Below, piece by piece: positions 33,782 through 45,088 of a stretch of 64,000 nucleotides of DNA. Source of the DNA: Mesorhizobium australicum WSM2073 (GTDB lineage Bacteria > Pseudomonadota > Alphaproteobacteria > Rhizobiales > Rhizobiaceae); NCBI RefSeq assembly GCF_000230995.2, contig NC_019973.1:3548001-3612000 (forward strand), written 5' to 3'. The position numbers were made by a program, and so were the translations under genes. How positions within the stretch are numbered: the stretch's first letter is position 1; every line of letters begins with the position of its first letter. The notes below the pieces were generated by a model. That model saw only the letters and a list, made by a program, of their open reading frames with translations. It had not been told where the DNA came from and did not search any database.

Positions 33782-33824
33782 CAGGTCGAATTCACGCCCT
33801 GCCTTGTCCTTCCGAGGGAAGAGC

Positions 33825-35524
<1,700 letters not shown>

Positions 35525-35550
35525 GCGATCCACGCTTCGCGATCAATAAC

Positions 35551-35578
35551 GAAAACGGCGCCACGTGGCGCCGTTTTC
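35551..35578 (+). terminator. Intrinsic terminator after ilvC
   Basis: GAAAACGGCGCCA and TGGCGCCGTTTTC form a 13-bp perfect stem with a 2-nt centre, 26 bp after the ilvC stop. The A-run before and T-run after the GC core make it a bidirectional terminator, also serving the convergent BA14K gene. Confidence 0.9.
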
Positions 35579-35603
35579 ATTTCTGGTATCAGCCGCAGGC
35601 AGC

Positions 35604-36185
35604 TCAGCTATAGGGCGACCAGCACTGCTGGCGCGGGCCGTTATAGGGTTGGAACGTGTTGTCGTAGGCGCGATACGAGCGGTAGCGGTTGTAGCACCAT
35701 TGCACATGCGCGTTCGACAGCCGGCCGGCGCGATAATAGCGGCGCGGCGCCGGCGCATAGTAATCGTAGTTGTTGTAGTTGTTGTACATGCTGCCGAGGC
35801 CGAGCCCCAGGCCGAGACCGAGGACCGCCGCAGCGCCATCATCGTAGTAGCGTCCGCCACGATAATGATGGCGGCCATGGCGCCAGCGCCAGTTGTCGCC
35901 GCGGTTCCAGTTGCCACCACCGTTCCAGTGGCGGCCGCTCCAGTTGCCTCCGCCATTCCAATGGCGGCCGTTCCAATTGCTTGACCGGCGCCATCTCCAA
36001 TCGCCGCCGTTGTTGCCGCCAGCCCAGCCCTCGCGGACCGGGATGACCGTCGGCGCGGCGGTGCTGGCCGGGATCGACACATCCGGCTGCAGAATCGGCG
36101 CGGCAGCGGATGGCGCCGTGATGCCGGAGACAATACCGAGCGCTATCAGCCCGGATTTGACAGTGGAAGAAAAGAGCGCGTTCAT
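35604..36185 (-). CDS. BA14K-family secreted protein with Trp/Gly/Asn repeats
   Basis: The 193-residue protein has a signal peptide (first about 28 residues, ending near PSAAA). A low-complexity middle follows, in which [14 protein letters not shown] units recur three times, then a hydrophobic glycine-rich [10 protein letters not shown] stretch. It ends with the BA14K motif [12 protein letters not shown]...NTFQPY...CWSPYS with two conserved Cys. The BA14K family is named after a Brucella immunoreactive protein with lectin-like activity and is common in Rhizobiales. It is probably periplasmic or surface-associated. The gene stands alone between ilvC and the nuclease-like gene. Confidence 0.88.
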   Translation of the reverse strand: MNALFSSTVKSGLIALGIVSGITAPSAAAPILQPDVSIPASTAAPTVIPVREGWAGGNNGGDWRWRRSSNWNGRHWNGGGNWSGRHWNGGGNWNRGDNWRWRHGRHHYRGGRYYDDGAAAVLGLGLGLGLGSMYNNYNNYDYYAPAPRRYYRAGRLSNAHVQWCYNRYRSYRAYDNTFQPYNGPRQQCWSPYS

Positions 36186-36374
36186 TGCACTTCTCCAAGA
36201 GAACAGGCCCCACGCCTACCCTGGGAATGGGCTTACCGTGGACCTTTGCGTCTGAACGGCGGATGAACGGAAAGGTTCCGTCAACCATGGCGTGAAACCC
36301 ACCGGGAACAAGGGATCCCTGCTTGTGGTCCTGCGATCTTGTTTTCCGCCGCTCTTGCAGGCAAAGGTCAGCGC

Positions 36375-37487
36375 ATGTCGCTGCGCCTTGCCACCTTCAA
36401 TGTCGAGAACCTGATGAACAGGTTCGATTTTTCCGGCTTTCGCAACCAGCTCAATGAGGATCGCACGTTGGCGCTCTTCGATATCCAGAGCGAGGCCGAA
36501 TACAAGATGCTGGAACAGGCGCGCGCCATCGCGCAATCCGACGACACGCGCCAGCTGACGGCGTTGGCGATTGCCGCCGCCCGTGCCGACATCATCTGCA
36601 TGCAGGAGGTCGACAACATCGAGGCCTTGAAGGCCTTCGAGTACGGCTATCTGTTCAAGATGGTGGGGCAGGGCTACCGCCAGAAATACACCACGTCGGG
36701 CAATGATTCGCGCGGCATCGATGTCGCGGTGATGATGCGCAACGAGACCGCGCAGGGACAGCCGATCGAATTCGTGCGCATGACCAGCCACGCCTATGTC
36801 ACCTACGAGCAGTTCGGGTTGCATACGCCCGAGCTGGCGGCCCTCGGCAACCAGCCCAATGAACGCATCTTCCGGCGCGACTGCCTGGAGGTCGACATCA
36901 AGGTGGGCGGCGCGCCGATGACGCTCTATCTCGTGCACTTCAAGTCCATGGGCTCTCCCCGCAACGGGCTCGACGGACGCGAGGCGACGATGCCGGTGCG
37001 CATCGCGGAGGCGCAAGCCGTGCGGCGCATCATCGAGGAGCGTTTCGGGGCGGAGCACGCGGCCGACAAGCGCTGGGCGATCTGCGGCGACATGAACGAT
37101 TACCGCCAGCGGGTGAAGATCGCCGGCGATGAGGTCGACGGCTACCGTTTCGAGGTGGTCGACGAGAACCTGTCCTGCATCAATGTGCTGACGGCGGGCG
37201 GCTTCTGTGAAAATGTGGTCGAGCGGCGGCCGGAAATGAACCGCTGGACCTTCTATCACACACGCGGGCCGCAAGAGCGGCATCTGTGCCAGCTCGACTA
37301 TATCCTGCTGTCGAAGGGGCTGGCGGCGAAGAACGCCACCGCAGTTCCCGACATCATCCGCAATGGCCAGCCCTGGCGCACGATCTTTCCCGCGGGCCAG
37401 GAAGTCGAGCGCTTCCCGCGCGCCGGCTGGGACCGGCCAAAGGCCTCGGACCATTGCCCGGTGGCGATCACGCTGGACATGGCCTGA
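36375..37487 (+). CDS. Endonuclease/exonuclease/phosphatase family protein
   Basis: The 370-residue protein has the metal-dependent EEP fold: ATFNVENL at residues 6-13 (catalytic Asn), CMQEVDN with the metal ligand Glu (about 78), VHFKSMGSPRNG, GDMNDYR, and SDHCPVAI at the end with the Asp/His pair. It has no signal peptide, so it is probably cytoplasmic. Substrates of this family range from DNA to phospholipids, and nothing here narrows it. The ATG at 36375 is used; an upstream ATG at 36339 exists. The NUDIX gene follows after 6 bp, so the two are co-expressed. Confidence 0.88.
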   Translation: MSLRLATFNVENLMNRFDFSGFRNQLNEDRTLALFDIQSEAEYKMLEQARAIAQSDDTRQLTALAIAAARADIICMQEVDNIEALKAFEYGYLFKMVGQGYRQKYTTSGNDSRGIDVAVMMRNETAQGQPIEFVRMTSHAYVTYEQFGLHTPELAALGNQPNERIFRRDCLEVDIKVGGAPMTLYLVHFKSMGSPRNGLDGREATMPVRIAEAQAVRRIIEERFGAEHAADKRWAICGDMNDYRQRVKIAGDEVDGYRFEVVDENLSCINVLTAGGFCENVVERRPEMNRWTFYHTRGPQERHLCQLDYILLSKGLAAKNATAVPDIIRNGQPWRTIFPAGQEVERFPRAGWDRPKASDHCPVAITLDMA

Positions 37488-37493
37488 GCCGAC

Positions 37494-38210
37494 ATGAGTT
37501 TTGATCTTCCGCGCAATGTCATCCTGCCGGTCGATGCCATCGATGTCCGTCTCGATCCCGGCCCGCATCCCTTCGCGGTGGAGAATGCCGCGGTGATTGC
37601 CGAGAACTGGCGGGGCGAGATCGAGGCCAATCCGGCGCTGTTCGACGGCATTGTGGTGCTGCTTTCCGAGCTTGCCTATCGCGACCGCAGCCTTATCGGC
37701 CGCTGCCATGCGGTCAATTACTCGACCTTCATGCTGTGGCGGAAGCGGCGCGAGAATTCCGGCGCCGAACACGCCTATGCCCATGCCGTGCTGGTGGCCG
37801 GGGACAACGCTCTGGTGGCGATCCGCATGGGACCGCGAACCGTCAGTGCCGGCCGGGTCTATTTCGCCGCCGGTTCGTTCGAGCCGATCGATTTCCGCGA
37901 CGGTCTCGTCGATGTCGATTTCAACATGATGCGCGAGGTGCGCGAGGAGACCGGTATCGACCTGTCGGAGGCCAGGCGTGGTGTGCGCTGGCACGCTCTG
38001 TCGACGGCAAGCGGCACCGTCATCTTCCGCCGCTATCACGTCGACGCGCCCGCCGATGAGATCGCGCGCCGAATCTCGGCCTTCGTCGCCACCGAAGCCG
38101 ACCCGGAGATCGAGGGGCCGGTGATCATCCGCCATGCCGGCGACCTGCCGGACGGCCTGTCGCCGCACATGAAGCCGCTGATCGAGTGGCATTTCGCGCG
38201 CGCAGACTAA
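37494..38210 (+). CDS. NUDIX-like hydrolase
   Basis: The 238-residue protein contains MMREVREETGID (about residues 143-154), the second half of the NUDIX box RExxEExGU. The first half, Gx5E, is degenerate: GLVDVDF lacks the usual Glu. The rest, HAVLVAGDNALVAIRMG and the C-terminal KPLIEWHF, fits NUDIX proteins of rhizobia. It may hydrolyse a nucleoside diphosphate derivative, with changed metal binding. It is coupled with the upstream EEP-family gene. Confidence 0.8.
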   Translation: MSFDLPRNVILPVDAIDVRLDPGPHPFAVENAAVIAENWRGEIEANPALFDGIVVLLSELAYRDRSLIGRCHAVNYSTFMLWRKRRENSGAEHAYAHAVLVAGDNALVAIRMGPRTVSAGRVYFAAGSFEPIDFRDGLVDVDFNMMREVREETGIDLSEARRGVRWHALSTASGTVIFRRYHVDAPADEIARRISAFVATEADPEIEGPVIIRHAGDLPDGLSPHMKPLIEWHFARAD

Positions 38211-38230
38211 TATCGGTGCGTACCAGTTGT

Positions 38231-38263
38231 ATCTGATAGCAGATTTTCTATACTGATAGCAGT
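38231..38263. promoter_or_regulatory. Duplicated operator upstream of the toxin-antitoxin pair
   Basis: Two palindromes with the same core, ATCTG-ATAG-CAGAT (38231-38244) and ACTG-ATAG-CAGT (38252-38263), have centres exactly 20 bp apart. This is two helical turns, as expected for a cooperative antitoxin-toxin repressor. They lie 29 bp before the antitoxin start. Confidence 0.7.
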
Positions 38264-38291
38264 GACATCATTGTAGATTGGAATGATATCG

Positions 38292-38546
38292 ATGAGCGCC
38301 GTCACGATCCGCAATTTGCCAGAGGAGACGCTCCGCGCCTTGAAGGTGCGGGCTGCGCATCATGGCCGCAGCACTGAGGCCGAAATGCGTGAGATCCTGG
38401 AAACGGCCGTGCGGCCGGCCAATCGGGTCAAGCTCGGTTCGCTGCTCGCCGCCATCGGCCGCGAGGCCGGATTGTCGCAAAGGGATGTCGATACCTTGCA
38501 GCAGCTCCGCGACAAAACACCGGGCGAGCCGGTGCGGTTCGAATGA
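38292..38546 (+). CDS. FitA-like antitoxin (ribbon-helix-helix)
   Basis: The 84-residue protein starts MSAVTIRNLPEETLRALKVR, the FitA/VapB ribbon-helix-helix signature, with HGRSTEAEMREIL as the DNA-binding helices. The C-terminal tail (about residues 55-84) should wrap around the toxin. An in-frame ATG at 38283 would add three residues. It is translationally coupled to the toxin by ATGA overlap and probably represses its own promoter through the duplicated palindrome. Confidence 0.9.
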   Translation: MSAVTIRNLPEETLRALKVRAAHHGRSTEAEMREILETAVRPANRVKLGSLLAAIGREAGLSQRDVDTLQQLRDKTPGEPVRFE

Positions 38547-38968
38547 TCCTCATCGACACCAGCGTCATGTCTGAGCCATGGAGACCTGCACCCGATCCTC
38601 GCGTCATCGCGTGGATCGACGCCCAGGCCGTCGAAACCCTATATCTTTCGGCCGTCACCGTGGCTGAGTTGCGTTTCGGGATCGCGGCCATGCCTTCCGG
38701 CAAGCGCCGCACGATCCTGCATGATCGTCTTGAGCAGGACGCGTTGCCGCTGTTCGCTGACCGCATTCTGCCGTTCGACCTCGACGCGTCGCGCGCCTAT
38801 GCTAACCTCATGGTGCAGGCGAGAGCCGCAGGCAAGGCGATCGGCAACGCCGACGGCTATATCGCGGCCACGGCCGCGGTACACGGCCTCACGGTCGCCA
38901 CCCGTGACACCGGTCCATTCGCGGCCGCCGGTTTGAACACCGTCAATCCGTGGGAAAGCGCGTCGTAG
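38543..38968 (+). CDS. FitB/VapC-like PIN-domain toxin
   Basis: The 141-residue PIN-domain ribonuclease has the acidic active site D5 (LIDTSVMSEP), E42 (TVAELRFGI) and D104 (GNADGYIAATA), then TRDT near the end. All residues needed for Mg-dependent RNA cleavage are present, so the toxin looks intact. VapC-type toxins cut tRNA or rRNA and slow translation. It forms a complete type II module with the upstream antitoxin. Confidence 0.92.
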   Translation: MILIDTSVMSEPWRPAPDPRVIAWIDAQAVETLYLSAVTVAELRFGIAAMPSGKRRTILHDRLEQDALPLFADRILPFDLDASRAYANLMVQARAAGKAIGNADGYIAATAAVHGLTVATRDTGPFAAAGLNTVNPWESAS

Positions 38969-39028
38969 TCTTGCCTGCCACTGAAACCGTACGTCAGTGC
39001 CGCGATCATGTCGTGGAGCGGCCAGGCC

Positions 39029-39268
39029 CTATGATGTCTTGCTTTTGAGTGCCTTGCGGTCGTTGCGCGCGGCGACGAAGAACAGGATGAAGCCGATACC
39101 CAGCAACCCACCCATGGCCATTCCCATCGTCTGGCCAACGACCGCCTGGAAATCGGCGGTGACGCGATCGGGATTGGTCATGCCGTAGCGGGCGAGATAC
39201 CACCAGATGCCTGCAAGGGCGGCCTCGATGATGATCATCACCAGGATCACGCGCGCCTTCTTGCTCAT
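39029..39268 (-). CDS. Small two-helix membrane protein
   Basis: The 79-residue protein has two hydrophobic segments (about residues 6-28 and 46-68) and a basic C-terminus (ARNDRKALKSK). GGAG lies eight bases before the ATG. No family was recognised. It is downstream of the MacB-like gene on the same strand, 131 bp away, and could be part of that transcript. Confidence 0.65.
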   Translation of the reverse strand: MSKKARVILVMIIIEAALAGIWWYLARYGMTNPDRVTADFQAVVGQTMGMAMGGLLGIGFILFFVAARNDRKALKSKTS

Positions 39269-39399
39269 CAGCTGCTCCTCGACCAGATATGCCTTGGCAT
39301 AACATCGCCAACACAGTGACGATAGGTTGGGCAAGGCGGAAACGTCGAAGGTTGTGTAAAACCGGCCCGGAGTGCCGGACGCCCTCGCAGCTTGCCCTT

Positions 39400-40613
<1,214 letters not shown>

Positions 40614-40617
<4 letters not shown>

Positions 40618-41321
40618 GCCATCTCCATATTCATGGTGTCGGAGGCGACATGGCCGTCGAGGAAGCGGATGGTACGCTCGGCATATTCGGCGACATCGGC
40701 TTCGTGGGTGACCATGGTGACGGTCAGGCCAAGCTCTTTGTTCAGCCGCGTCAGCAGCTCCATGATCTCATGCGTGCGTGCGGTGTCGAGATTGCCGGTC
40801 GGCTCGTCGGCGACGAGCAGCGTCGGCCTGGTGACGATGGCGCGTGCGATCGCCACGCGCTGCTGCTGGCCGCCGGAGAGTTCGGCCGGCGTGTGATGCT
40901 CGCGGCCGACAAGGCCGACCTCGGCCAGCGCCTGCATGGCGAGGTCGCGGCGCTCGCGGGCGGCGACACCACGATAGATCAGCGGCAGTTCCACATTTTC
41001 GGCCGCGGTGGTGCGGGCCAAGAGATTGTAGCCCTGGAAGACGAAGCCGACATAGAGGTTGCGCAGCATGGCGCGGCGGTTGCGGTCGAGCCGGCCGGCA
41101 TCGACGCCCATGAAGGAATAGGTTCCGGCCGTCGGCGTGTCGAGGCAACCGATGATGTTCATCGCCGTCGACTTGCCGGAGCCCGATGGGCCCATGATGG
41201 CGACGAATTCACCGCGCCGGATGGCAAGGTCGACTCCGGCCAGCGCATGCACCTTGGCTTCGCCCTGGCCGTAGCTCTTCCAGACCTTGTCGAAGGTGAT
41301 GAGGGGGGCGCCCGCGGCCAC
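40614..41321 (-). CDS. MacB-like ABC exporter ATPase
   Basis: The 235-residue ATPase of the LolD/MacB group has Walker A GPSGSGKST (44-52), signature LSGGQ (148-152) and Walker B LLVADEPTGNLD (from 168). It drives the permease encoded immediately downstream with a 4-bp overlap. The adaptor gene is 4 bp upstream. In E. coli MacB the ATPase is fused to the permease; here they are separate. Confidence 0.94.
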
Positions 41322-41325
41322 TGCC

Positions 41326-42612
41326 TCAGCTCCGCGACTGCGAAGCGGTGATGATCTGAGCGCCTTCCTCCAGGCCGGAGGTGATCTCGGTCAGTTCACC
41401 ATCGGTCGAACCGATCTTGACGTTGACCGGGTGCGGGCGGCCGTTCTCCAGCACATAGAGCGTGCGGGAACCATCGGTCGGGGTCTGTGCCGCCGGGCGC
41501 TGGCGATTGCCGCGGCCCATGCGGCCGGTGAACAGGTCGCTCAGGCTCCAGCCGCGCGCCGCTTGCTGTGCCGGGCGGTAGCGGAAAGCGGACGAGGGCA
41601 CGGTTAGCACGTCCTTGGCTTCCCTCGTGACCACAGAAACGGTGGCGGTCATGCCGGGCCGCAGCAGCAACTCGTTGTTGTCGACTTCGAGCCGCGCATT
41701 GTAGGTGACGACGCCGTCCGTCGTGACCGAGGCATAGGAGATGTCGCGGATTTTGGCATCGAACGGCCGCTCCGGGAAAGCGTCGACGGTGAAACGGGCA
41801 TGCTGGCCTGACTTGACCGCGCCGATATCGGCTTCGTCGACCGCCGCCACCAGTTCCATGTTCCTCAAATCGGCGGCGATGATGAACAGCACCGGCGCCT
41901 GCAGCGAGGAAGCGACCGTCTGGCCGGGGTCGACTGAACGCGTCAGCACGATGCCGTCGATCGGCGCGTAGATGGTGCTGTTGGCAAGGTCGGTCTGCTG
42001 CGACTTGAGATCGGCATTGGCGATGGCGAGATTGGCCTCGGCGCTATCGAGTGCCGCCTTGGAACGGTCGCGCGTCGCCGTCGCCGCCTCGAGCGACTGG
42101 TCGGTTGCCATGCCACGCTTGGTCAGGGCCGCGGCGCGGACAAGCGCACTCTCGTTCTCGGCGAGCGTCACCCTGGCGTCCTCCACATTGGCGGCCGCTC
42201 CCTTGGCGGACGCTTCGGCGCGTTCGATCTGGACCTGCAGCTTGGCGGTGTCGAGGGCCGCCAGCACGTCGCCTTTCTTCACCTGCTGGTTCTCGTTGAC
42301 CGCGACCGAGCGTATGATGCCTGAAAGCTGACTTGATATGTCGACCTGGGTGAGCGGCTGCAGCGTGCCTGTCGCCGACACCTGGACTGTGAGGTCGGCC
42401 TTGGCCGCCGGCACCGTGGTGTAGTCAATCCTGGTCGGCGTGCCCGCATACCATTGATAGAGGCCAAGGCCGGCGGCAAGCACGATGAGGGTCAGCAACG
42501 CATAGAGCCAGCCACGCCGGCGCGTCCTGCGTCGACCGGTCTGGTCGAGCCCAAGCGCCGTCTCGATGGCGGAATCCGATTCCGTCTTTGGCAGATTGAC
42601 AATCTGGTCCAC
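41326..42612 (-). CDS. MacA-like periplasmic adaptor of an ABC exporter
   Basis: The 428-residue HlyD-family adaptor has a cytoplasmic tail rich in Arg, one membrane helix (about residues 34-56), lipoyl halves around VSATGTLQPLTQVDISSQLSG and IYAPIDGIVLTRSVDPGQ, a long coiled-coil between them, and a C-terminal beta-barrel with a Pro/Arg/Gln-rich insertion (GRMGRGNRQRPAAQTP). It is the first gene of the adaptor-ATPase-permease operon and is divergent from the PhzF gene across 101 bp. Confidence 0.93.
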   Translation of the reverse strand: MDQIVNLPKTESDSAIETALGLDQTGRRRTRRRGWLYALLTLIVLAAGLGLYQWYAGTPTRIDYTTVPAAKADLTVQVSATGTLQPLTQVDISSQLSGIIRSVAVNENQQVKKGDVLAALDTAKLQVQIERAEASAKGAAANVEDARVTLAENESALVRAAALTKRGMATDQSLEAATATRDRSKAALDSAEANLAIANADLKSQQTDLANSTIYAPIDGIVLTRSVDPGQTVASSLQAPVLFIIAADLRNMELVAAVDEADIGAVKSGQHARFTVDAFPERPFDAKIRDISYASVTTDGVVTYNARLEVDNNELLLRPGMTATVSVVTREAKDVLTVPSSAFRYRPAQQAARGWSLSDLFTGRMGRGNRQRPAAQTPTDGSRTLYVLENGRPHPVNVKIGSTDGELTEITSGLEEGAQIITASQSRS

Positions 42613-42713
42613 GTCGGACCCCTATGATGCGTAATGTCCCTGTCTGTGCACAGATCAGGCTTACCGGTTCGAATATCAAATTAAATTTCGCCCATGTTGG
42701 GATTGAGGCAGGG

Positions 42714-43622
42714 ATGCAAACCCGGAATTACTTGCTTTACGATGTGTTTACGACCGAGCGACTGGCCGGCAACCCGCTGGCGGTGGTGTTGGATTGCAAA
42801 GGTCTGGACACGGCCGCGATGCAGGCCATCGCGCGCGAGTTCAACCTGTCCGAATCGGTTTTCGTGTTGCCGCCGGACAATCCCAAGCACCGCAACCGCA
42901 TCCGCATCTTCACGCCCGATTATGAAATGCCATTCGCCGGCCATCCGACGGTGGGCTCGGCCATCGCGTTGGCCGAACTGGCGGGCGAGGGCGGCGCCGG
43001 CATCTTCGTGCTTGAAGAGAACATCGGCCCGGTGCGTTGCGCGGTCAGCACACACGATGGCGCCACCTTCGCCGAGTTCGACCTGGCGAAATTGCCGGAG
43101 CCGCTGAAGCTGGAGGCCGATCCGGAGGCGATCGGCGCCGCCCTTGGCCTGACACCGCACGAGATCGGCTTCGAGAATCACCGCGTCGCCTTCTGGTCGG
43201 CCGGCGTGCCTTATGTGACCATTCCGGTCGCCAATCTCGAAGCGGCGGGCCGCATCCGGCTGGACAACCAGGCATGGTCGGAACTGGCGCCGCGCAAGAG
43301 CGAATGGGCCTTCGCCAGCCCGTACGTCTATTGCCGCGAAACGGTGAACCACGAAAGCGCTTTCCATGTCCGCATGATCGTTCCCGGCACGCCTTCCTAT
43401 GAGGACCCGGCGACCGGTTCGGCAGCGGCGGCCTTCGCCGGCGCCATCATGCATTTCGACGGTCCGACGGACGGGGTTTCGCAGCTATGGATCGAACAGG
43501 GACTGGAGATGGGCCGGCCGTCGCGCATCCGCCTCGAACTAACCGTGCAAGGCGGAAAACTGGCGTCCGCGCGCATTGGCGGGCATGCGATCAAGGTGGC
43601 GGAAGGCAAGCTTTTCGCCTGA
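42714..43622 (+). CDS. PhzF-family isomerase
   Basis: The 302-residue protein has the diaminopimelate-epimerase-like double fold of PhzF. The start YLLYDVFTTERLAGNPLAVV, the catalytic Glu near residue 47 (NLSESVF), MPFAGHPTVG and YEDPATGSAA are family hallmarks. Outside phenazine producers the substrate is unknown, and no phenazine genes are present. The ATG at 42714 lies after GAGGCAGGG; an upstream ATG at 42624 would add 30 residues that lack similarity. Confidence 0.92.
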   Translation: MQTRNYLLYDVFTTERLAGNPLAVVLDCKGLDTAAMQAIAREFNLSESVFVLPPDNPKHRNRIRIFTPDYEMPFAGHPTVGSAIALAELAGEGGAGIFVLEENIGPVRCAVSTHDGATFAEFDLAKLPEPLKLEADPEAIGAALGLTPHEIGFENHRVAFWSAGVPYVTIPVANLEAAGRIRLDNQAWSELAPRKSEWAFASPYVYCRETVNHESAFHVRMIVPGTPSYEDPATGSAAAAFAGAIMHFDGPTDGVSQLWIEQGLEMGRPSRIRLELTVQGGKLASARIGGHAIKVAEGKLFA

Positions 43623-43669
43623 TTGGAGAGAGCCCCGGTCGATTTGTCGGGAAATGATTCCAGCAGGGC

Positions 43670-43698
43670 TGGACAGGACCGGTATCGGCGGCTATATG
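43670..43698 (+). promoter_or_regulatory. Promoter of tRNA-Lys
   Basis: TGGACA (43670-43675, 5/6 match) and TATATG (43693-43698) are 17 bp apart. Transcription should start about 24 bp before the tRNA. Confidence 0.55.
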
Positions 43699-43728
43699 CC
43701 CGCCAACGCCGGTTTTTGCCGGCCGAGT

Positions 43729-43804
<76 letters not shown>

Positions 43805-43983
43805 AATTCCTAGAAGACTTGGTGGAAATGACCCTGAATAGGCCGGTTCAATTGCCGCGCTCGTTCATCAGTGTTTGGCTGCCCTCGCAACCCGGCCGCC
43901 TTTGGCCAGGTGAGATGTAGGGCTTTGCAGCTCGCTCAAAGACTACGAGTGGCCACGCCGAAAACGCGGTTCAGAAGGCAGCC

Positions 43984-44001
43984 GGATGAAGATTTTCATC
44001 C
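43984..44001 (-). terminator. Hairpin after cobT
   Basis: GGATGAA-GATT-TTCATCC forms a perfect 7-bp stem 38 bp beyond the cobT stop, at the end of the cobalamin operon. It is short and lacks a long T-run, so termination is uncertain. Confidence 0.45.
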
Positions 44002-44038
44002 ACCCGGTCCATTCGAGAGTCGCTACAACCGGAAGATG

Positions 44039-45049
44039 CTACTTCTCCGACACGCCGGCCTCGGCAAAGCTTGCCATGCGGGCATGGCACTCCAGCGCCG
44101 AGCGGACGATGTTGACGGCAAGGCAGGCGCCGGAACCTTCGCCGAGCCGCATGCCGAGATCGAGCAGCGGCGGCAGGCCGAGCGCTTCGAGCAGGCCACG
44201 ATGGCCCGATTCAGCCGAGACGTGCGCCGCGATCGTATGAGCAAGGCCGGTTGGATGCAGTTTCGCCAGGGGTGCTGCGGCGGCGGTGCAGACAAAGCCG
44301 TCTAGCAGGACCGGTACGCCGATGCGACGCGCGGCGAGCGTCGCACCGAAGATGGCGGCGAGCTCGCGTCCACCAAGGGTGGCGGCGATCGCCAGCGGAT
44401 CGGCGAGGGCGGCGGCATGGCGCTTCAAGCCCGATTCGATGGCAACCACCTTGCGCTTGAGGCCGGCATCGTCGACGCCGGTGCCGCGCCCGGTCCATTT
44501 TTCGGCGCCACCGCCGAACAAGGCAGCCGAAATCGCGGCGGCCGGCGTGGTGTTGCCGATGCCCATTTCGCCAAAGCAGACCAGGTCGAGGTTTTTCGTC
44601 ACGGCGTCATAGCCCGCCGAGACAGCGGCGAGGAAGGTCTTCTCATCCATTGCCGGCACTTGCGTGAAGTCACCGGTGGGATGGTCGAGATCGAGCGGGA
44701 TGACGTCGAGTTCCGCGCCGGCGATGCGTGCGAGCTGGTTGATGGCGGCCCCCCCGCCGGCAAAATTCGCCACCATCTGCACGGTGACTTCGGAGGGGTA
44801 GGCCGACACGCCCTGCGCGGTGACGCCGTGGTTGCCGGCGAAGACGAAGACTTTCACGCGGTCGAGCCTTGGCATGTCGCGGCCTTGCCAGCGCGCCAGC
44901 CAGGCGGCGATCGCTTCGAGTTTGCCGAGGCTGCCTTGCGGCTTGGTCAGCGTGTCCTGGCGGCGAGCGACGGCACTGGCGGCCACTTCGCTGCCGGCAG
45001 GCAGGTCGAGGCAGGCGGCGCGCAGTTCATCGAGGGATTTGAAGGGCAT
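44039..45049 (-). CDS. cobT: Nicotinate-nucleotide-dimethylbenzimidazole phosphoribosyltransferase
   Basis: The enzyme makes alpha-ribazole phosphate for the lower ligand of cobalamin. The 336-residue protein has KPQGSLGKLE near residue 37, FAGNHGVTAQGVSAYP, GEMGIGNTTPAAAI and the catalytic Glu in GEGSGA (about E304). It is called CobU in Pseudomonas denitrificans nomenclature and CobT in Salmonella. It is the last gene of the operon, 39 bp after cobS on the minus strand. Confidence 0.95.
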   Translation of the reverse strand: MPFKSLDELRAACLDLPAGSEVAASAVARRQDTLTKPQGSLGKLEAIAAWLARWQGRDMPRLDRVKVFVFAGNHGVTAQGVSAYPSEVTVQMVANFAGGGAAINQLARIAGAELDVIPLDLDHPTGDFTQVPAMDEKTFLAAVSAGYDAVTKNLDLVCFGEMGIGNTTPAAAISAALFGGGAEKWTGRGTGVDDAGLKRKVVAIESGLKRHAAALADPLAIAATLGGRELAAIFGATLAARRIGVPVLLDGFVCTAAAAPLAKLHPTGLAHTIAAHVSAESGHRGLLEALGLPPLLDLGMRLGEGSGACLAVNIVRSALECHARMASFAEAGVSEK

Positions 45050-45088
45050 GGGGGCAATGTCTCCGGAAGGGAATCAGGTCAAGGGGGG

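Noticed and set aside
36216..38192. Long minus-strand frame of 658 codons
   Set aside because: It covers the EEP-family and NUDIX genes in antisense. Both of those have conserved catalytic motifs, while this frame shows none.
38231..38263. Short repeats as a CRISPR array
   Set aside because: There are only two short palindromes with 8 bp between them and no spacers; they fit an operator before a toxin-antitoxin pair.
42714..43622. Phenazine biosynthesis locus
   Set aside because: Only a PhzF-family protein is present. Such proteins are widespread without phenazine production, and no other phz gene is in the window.
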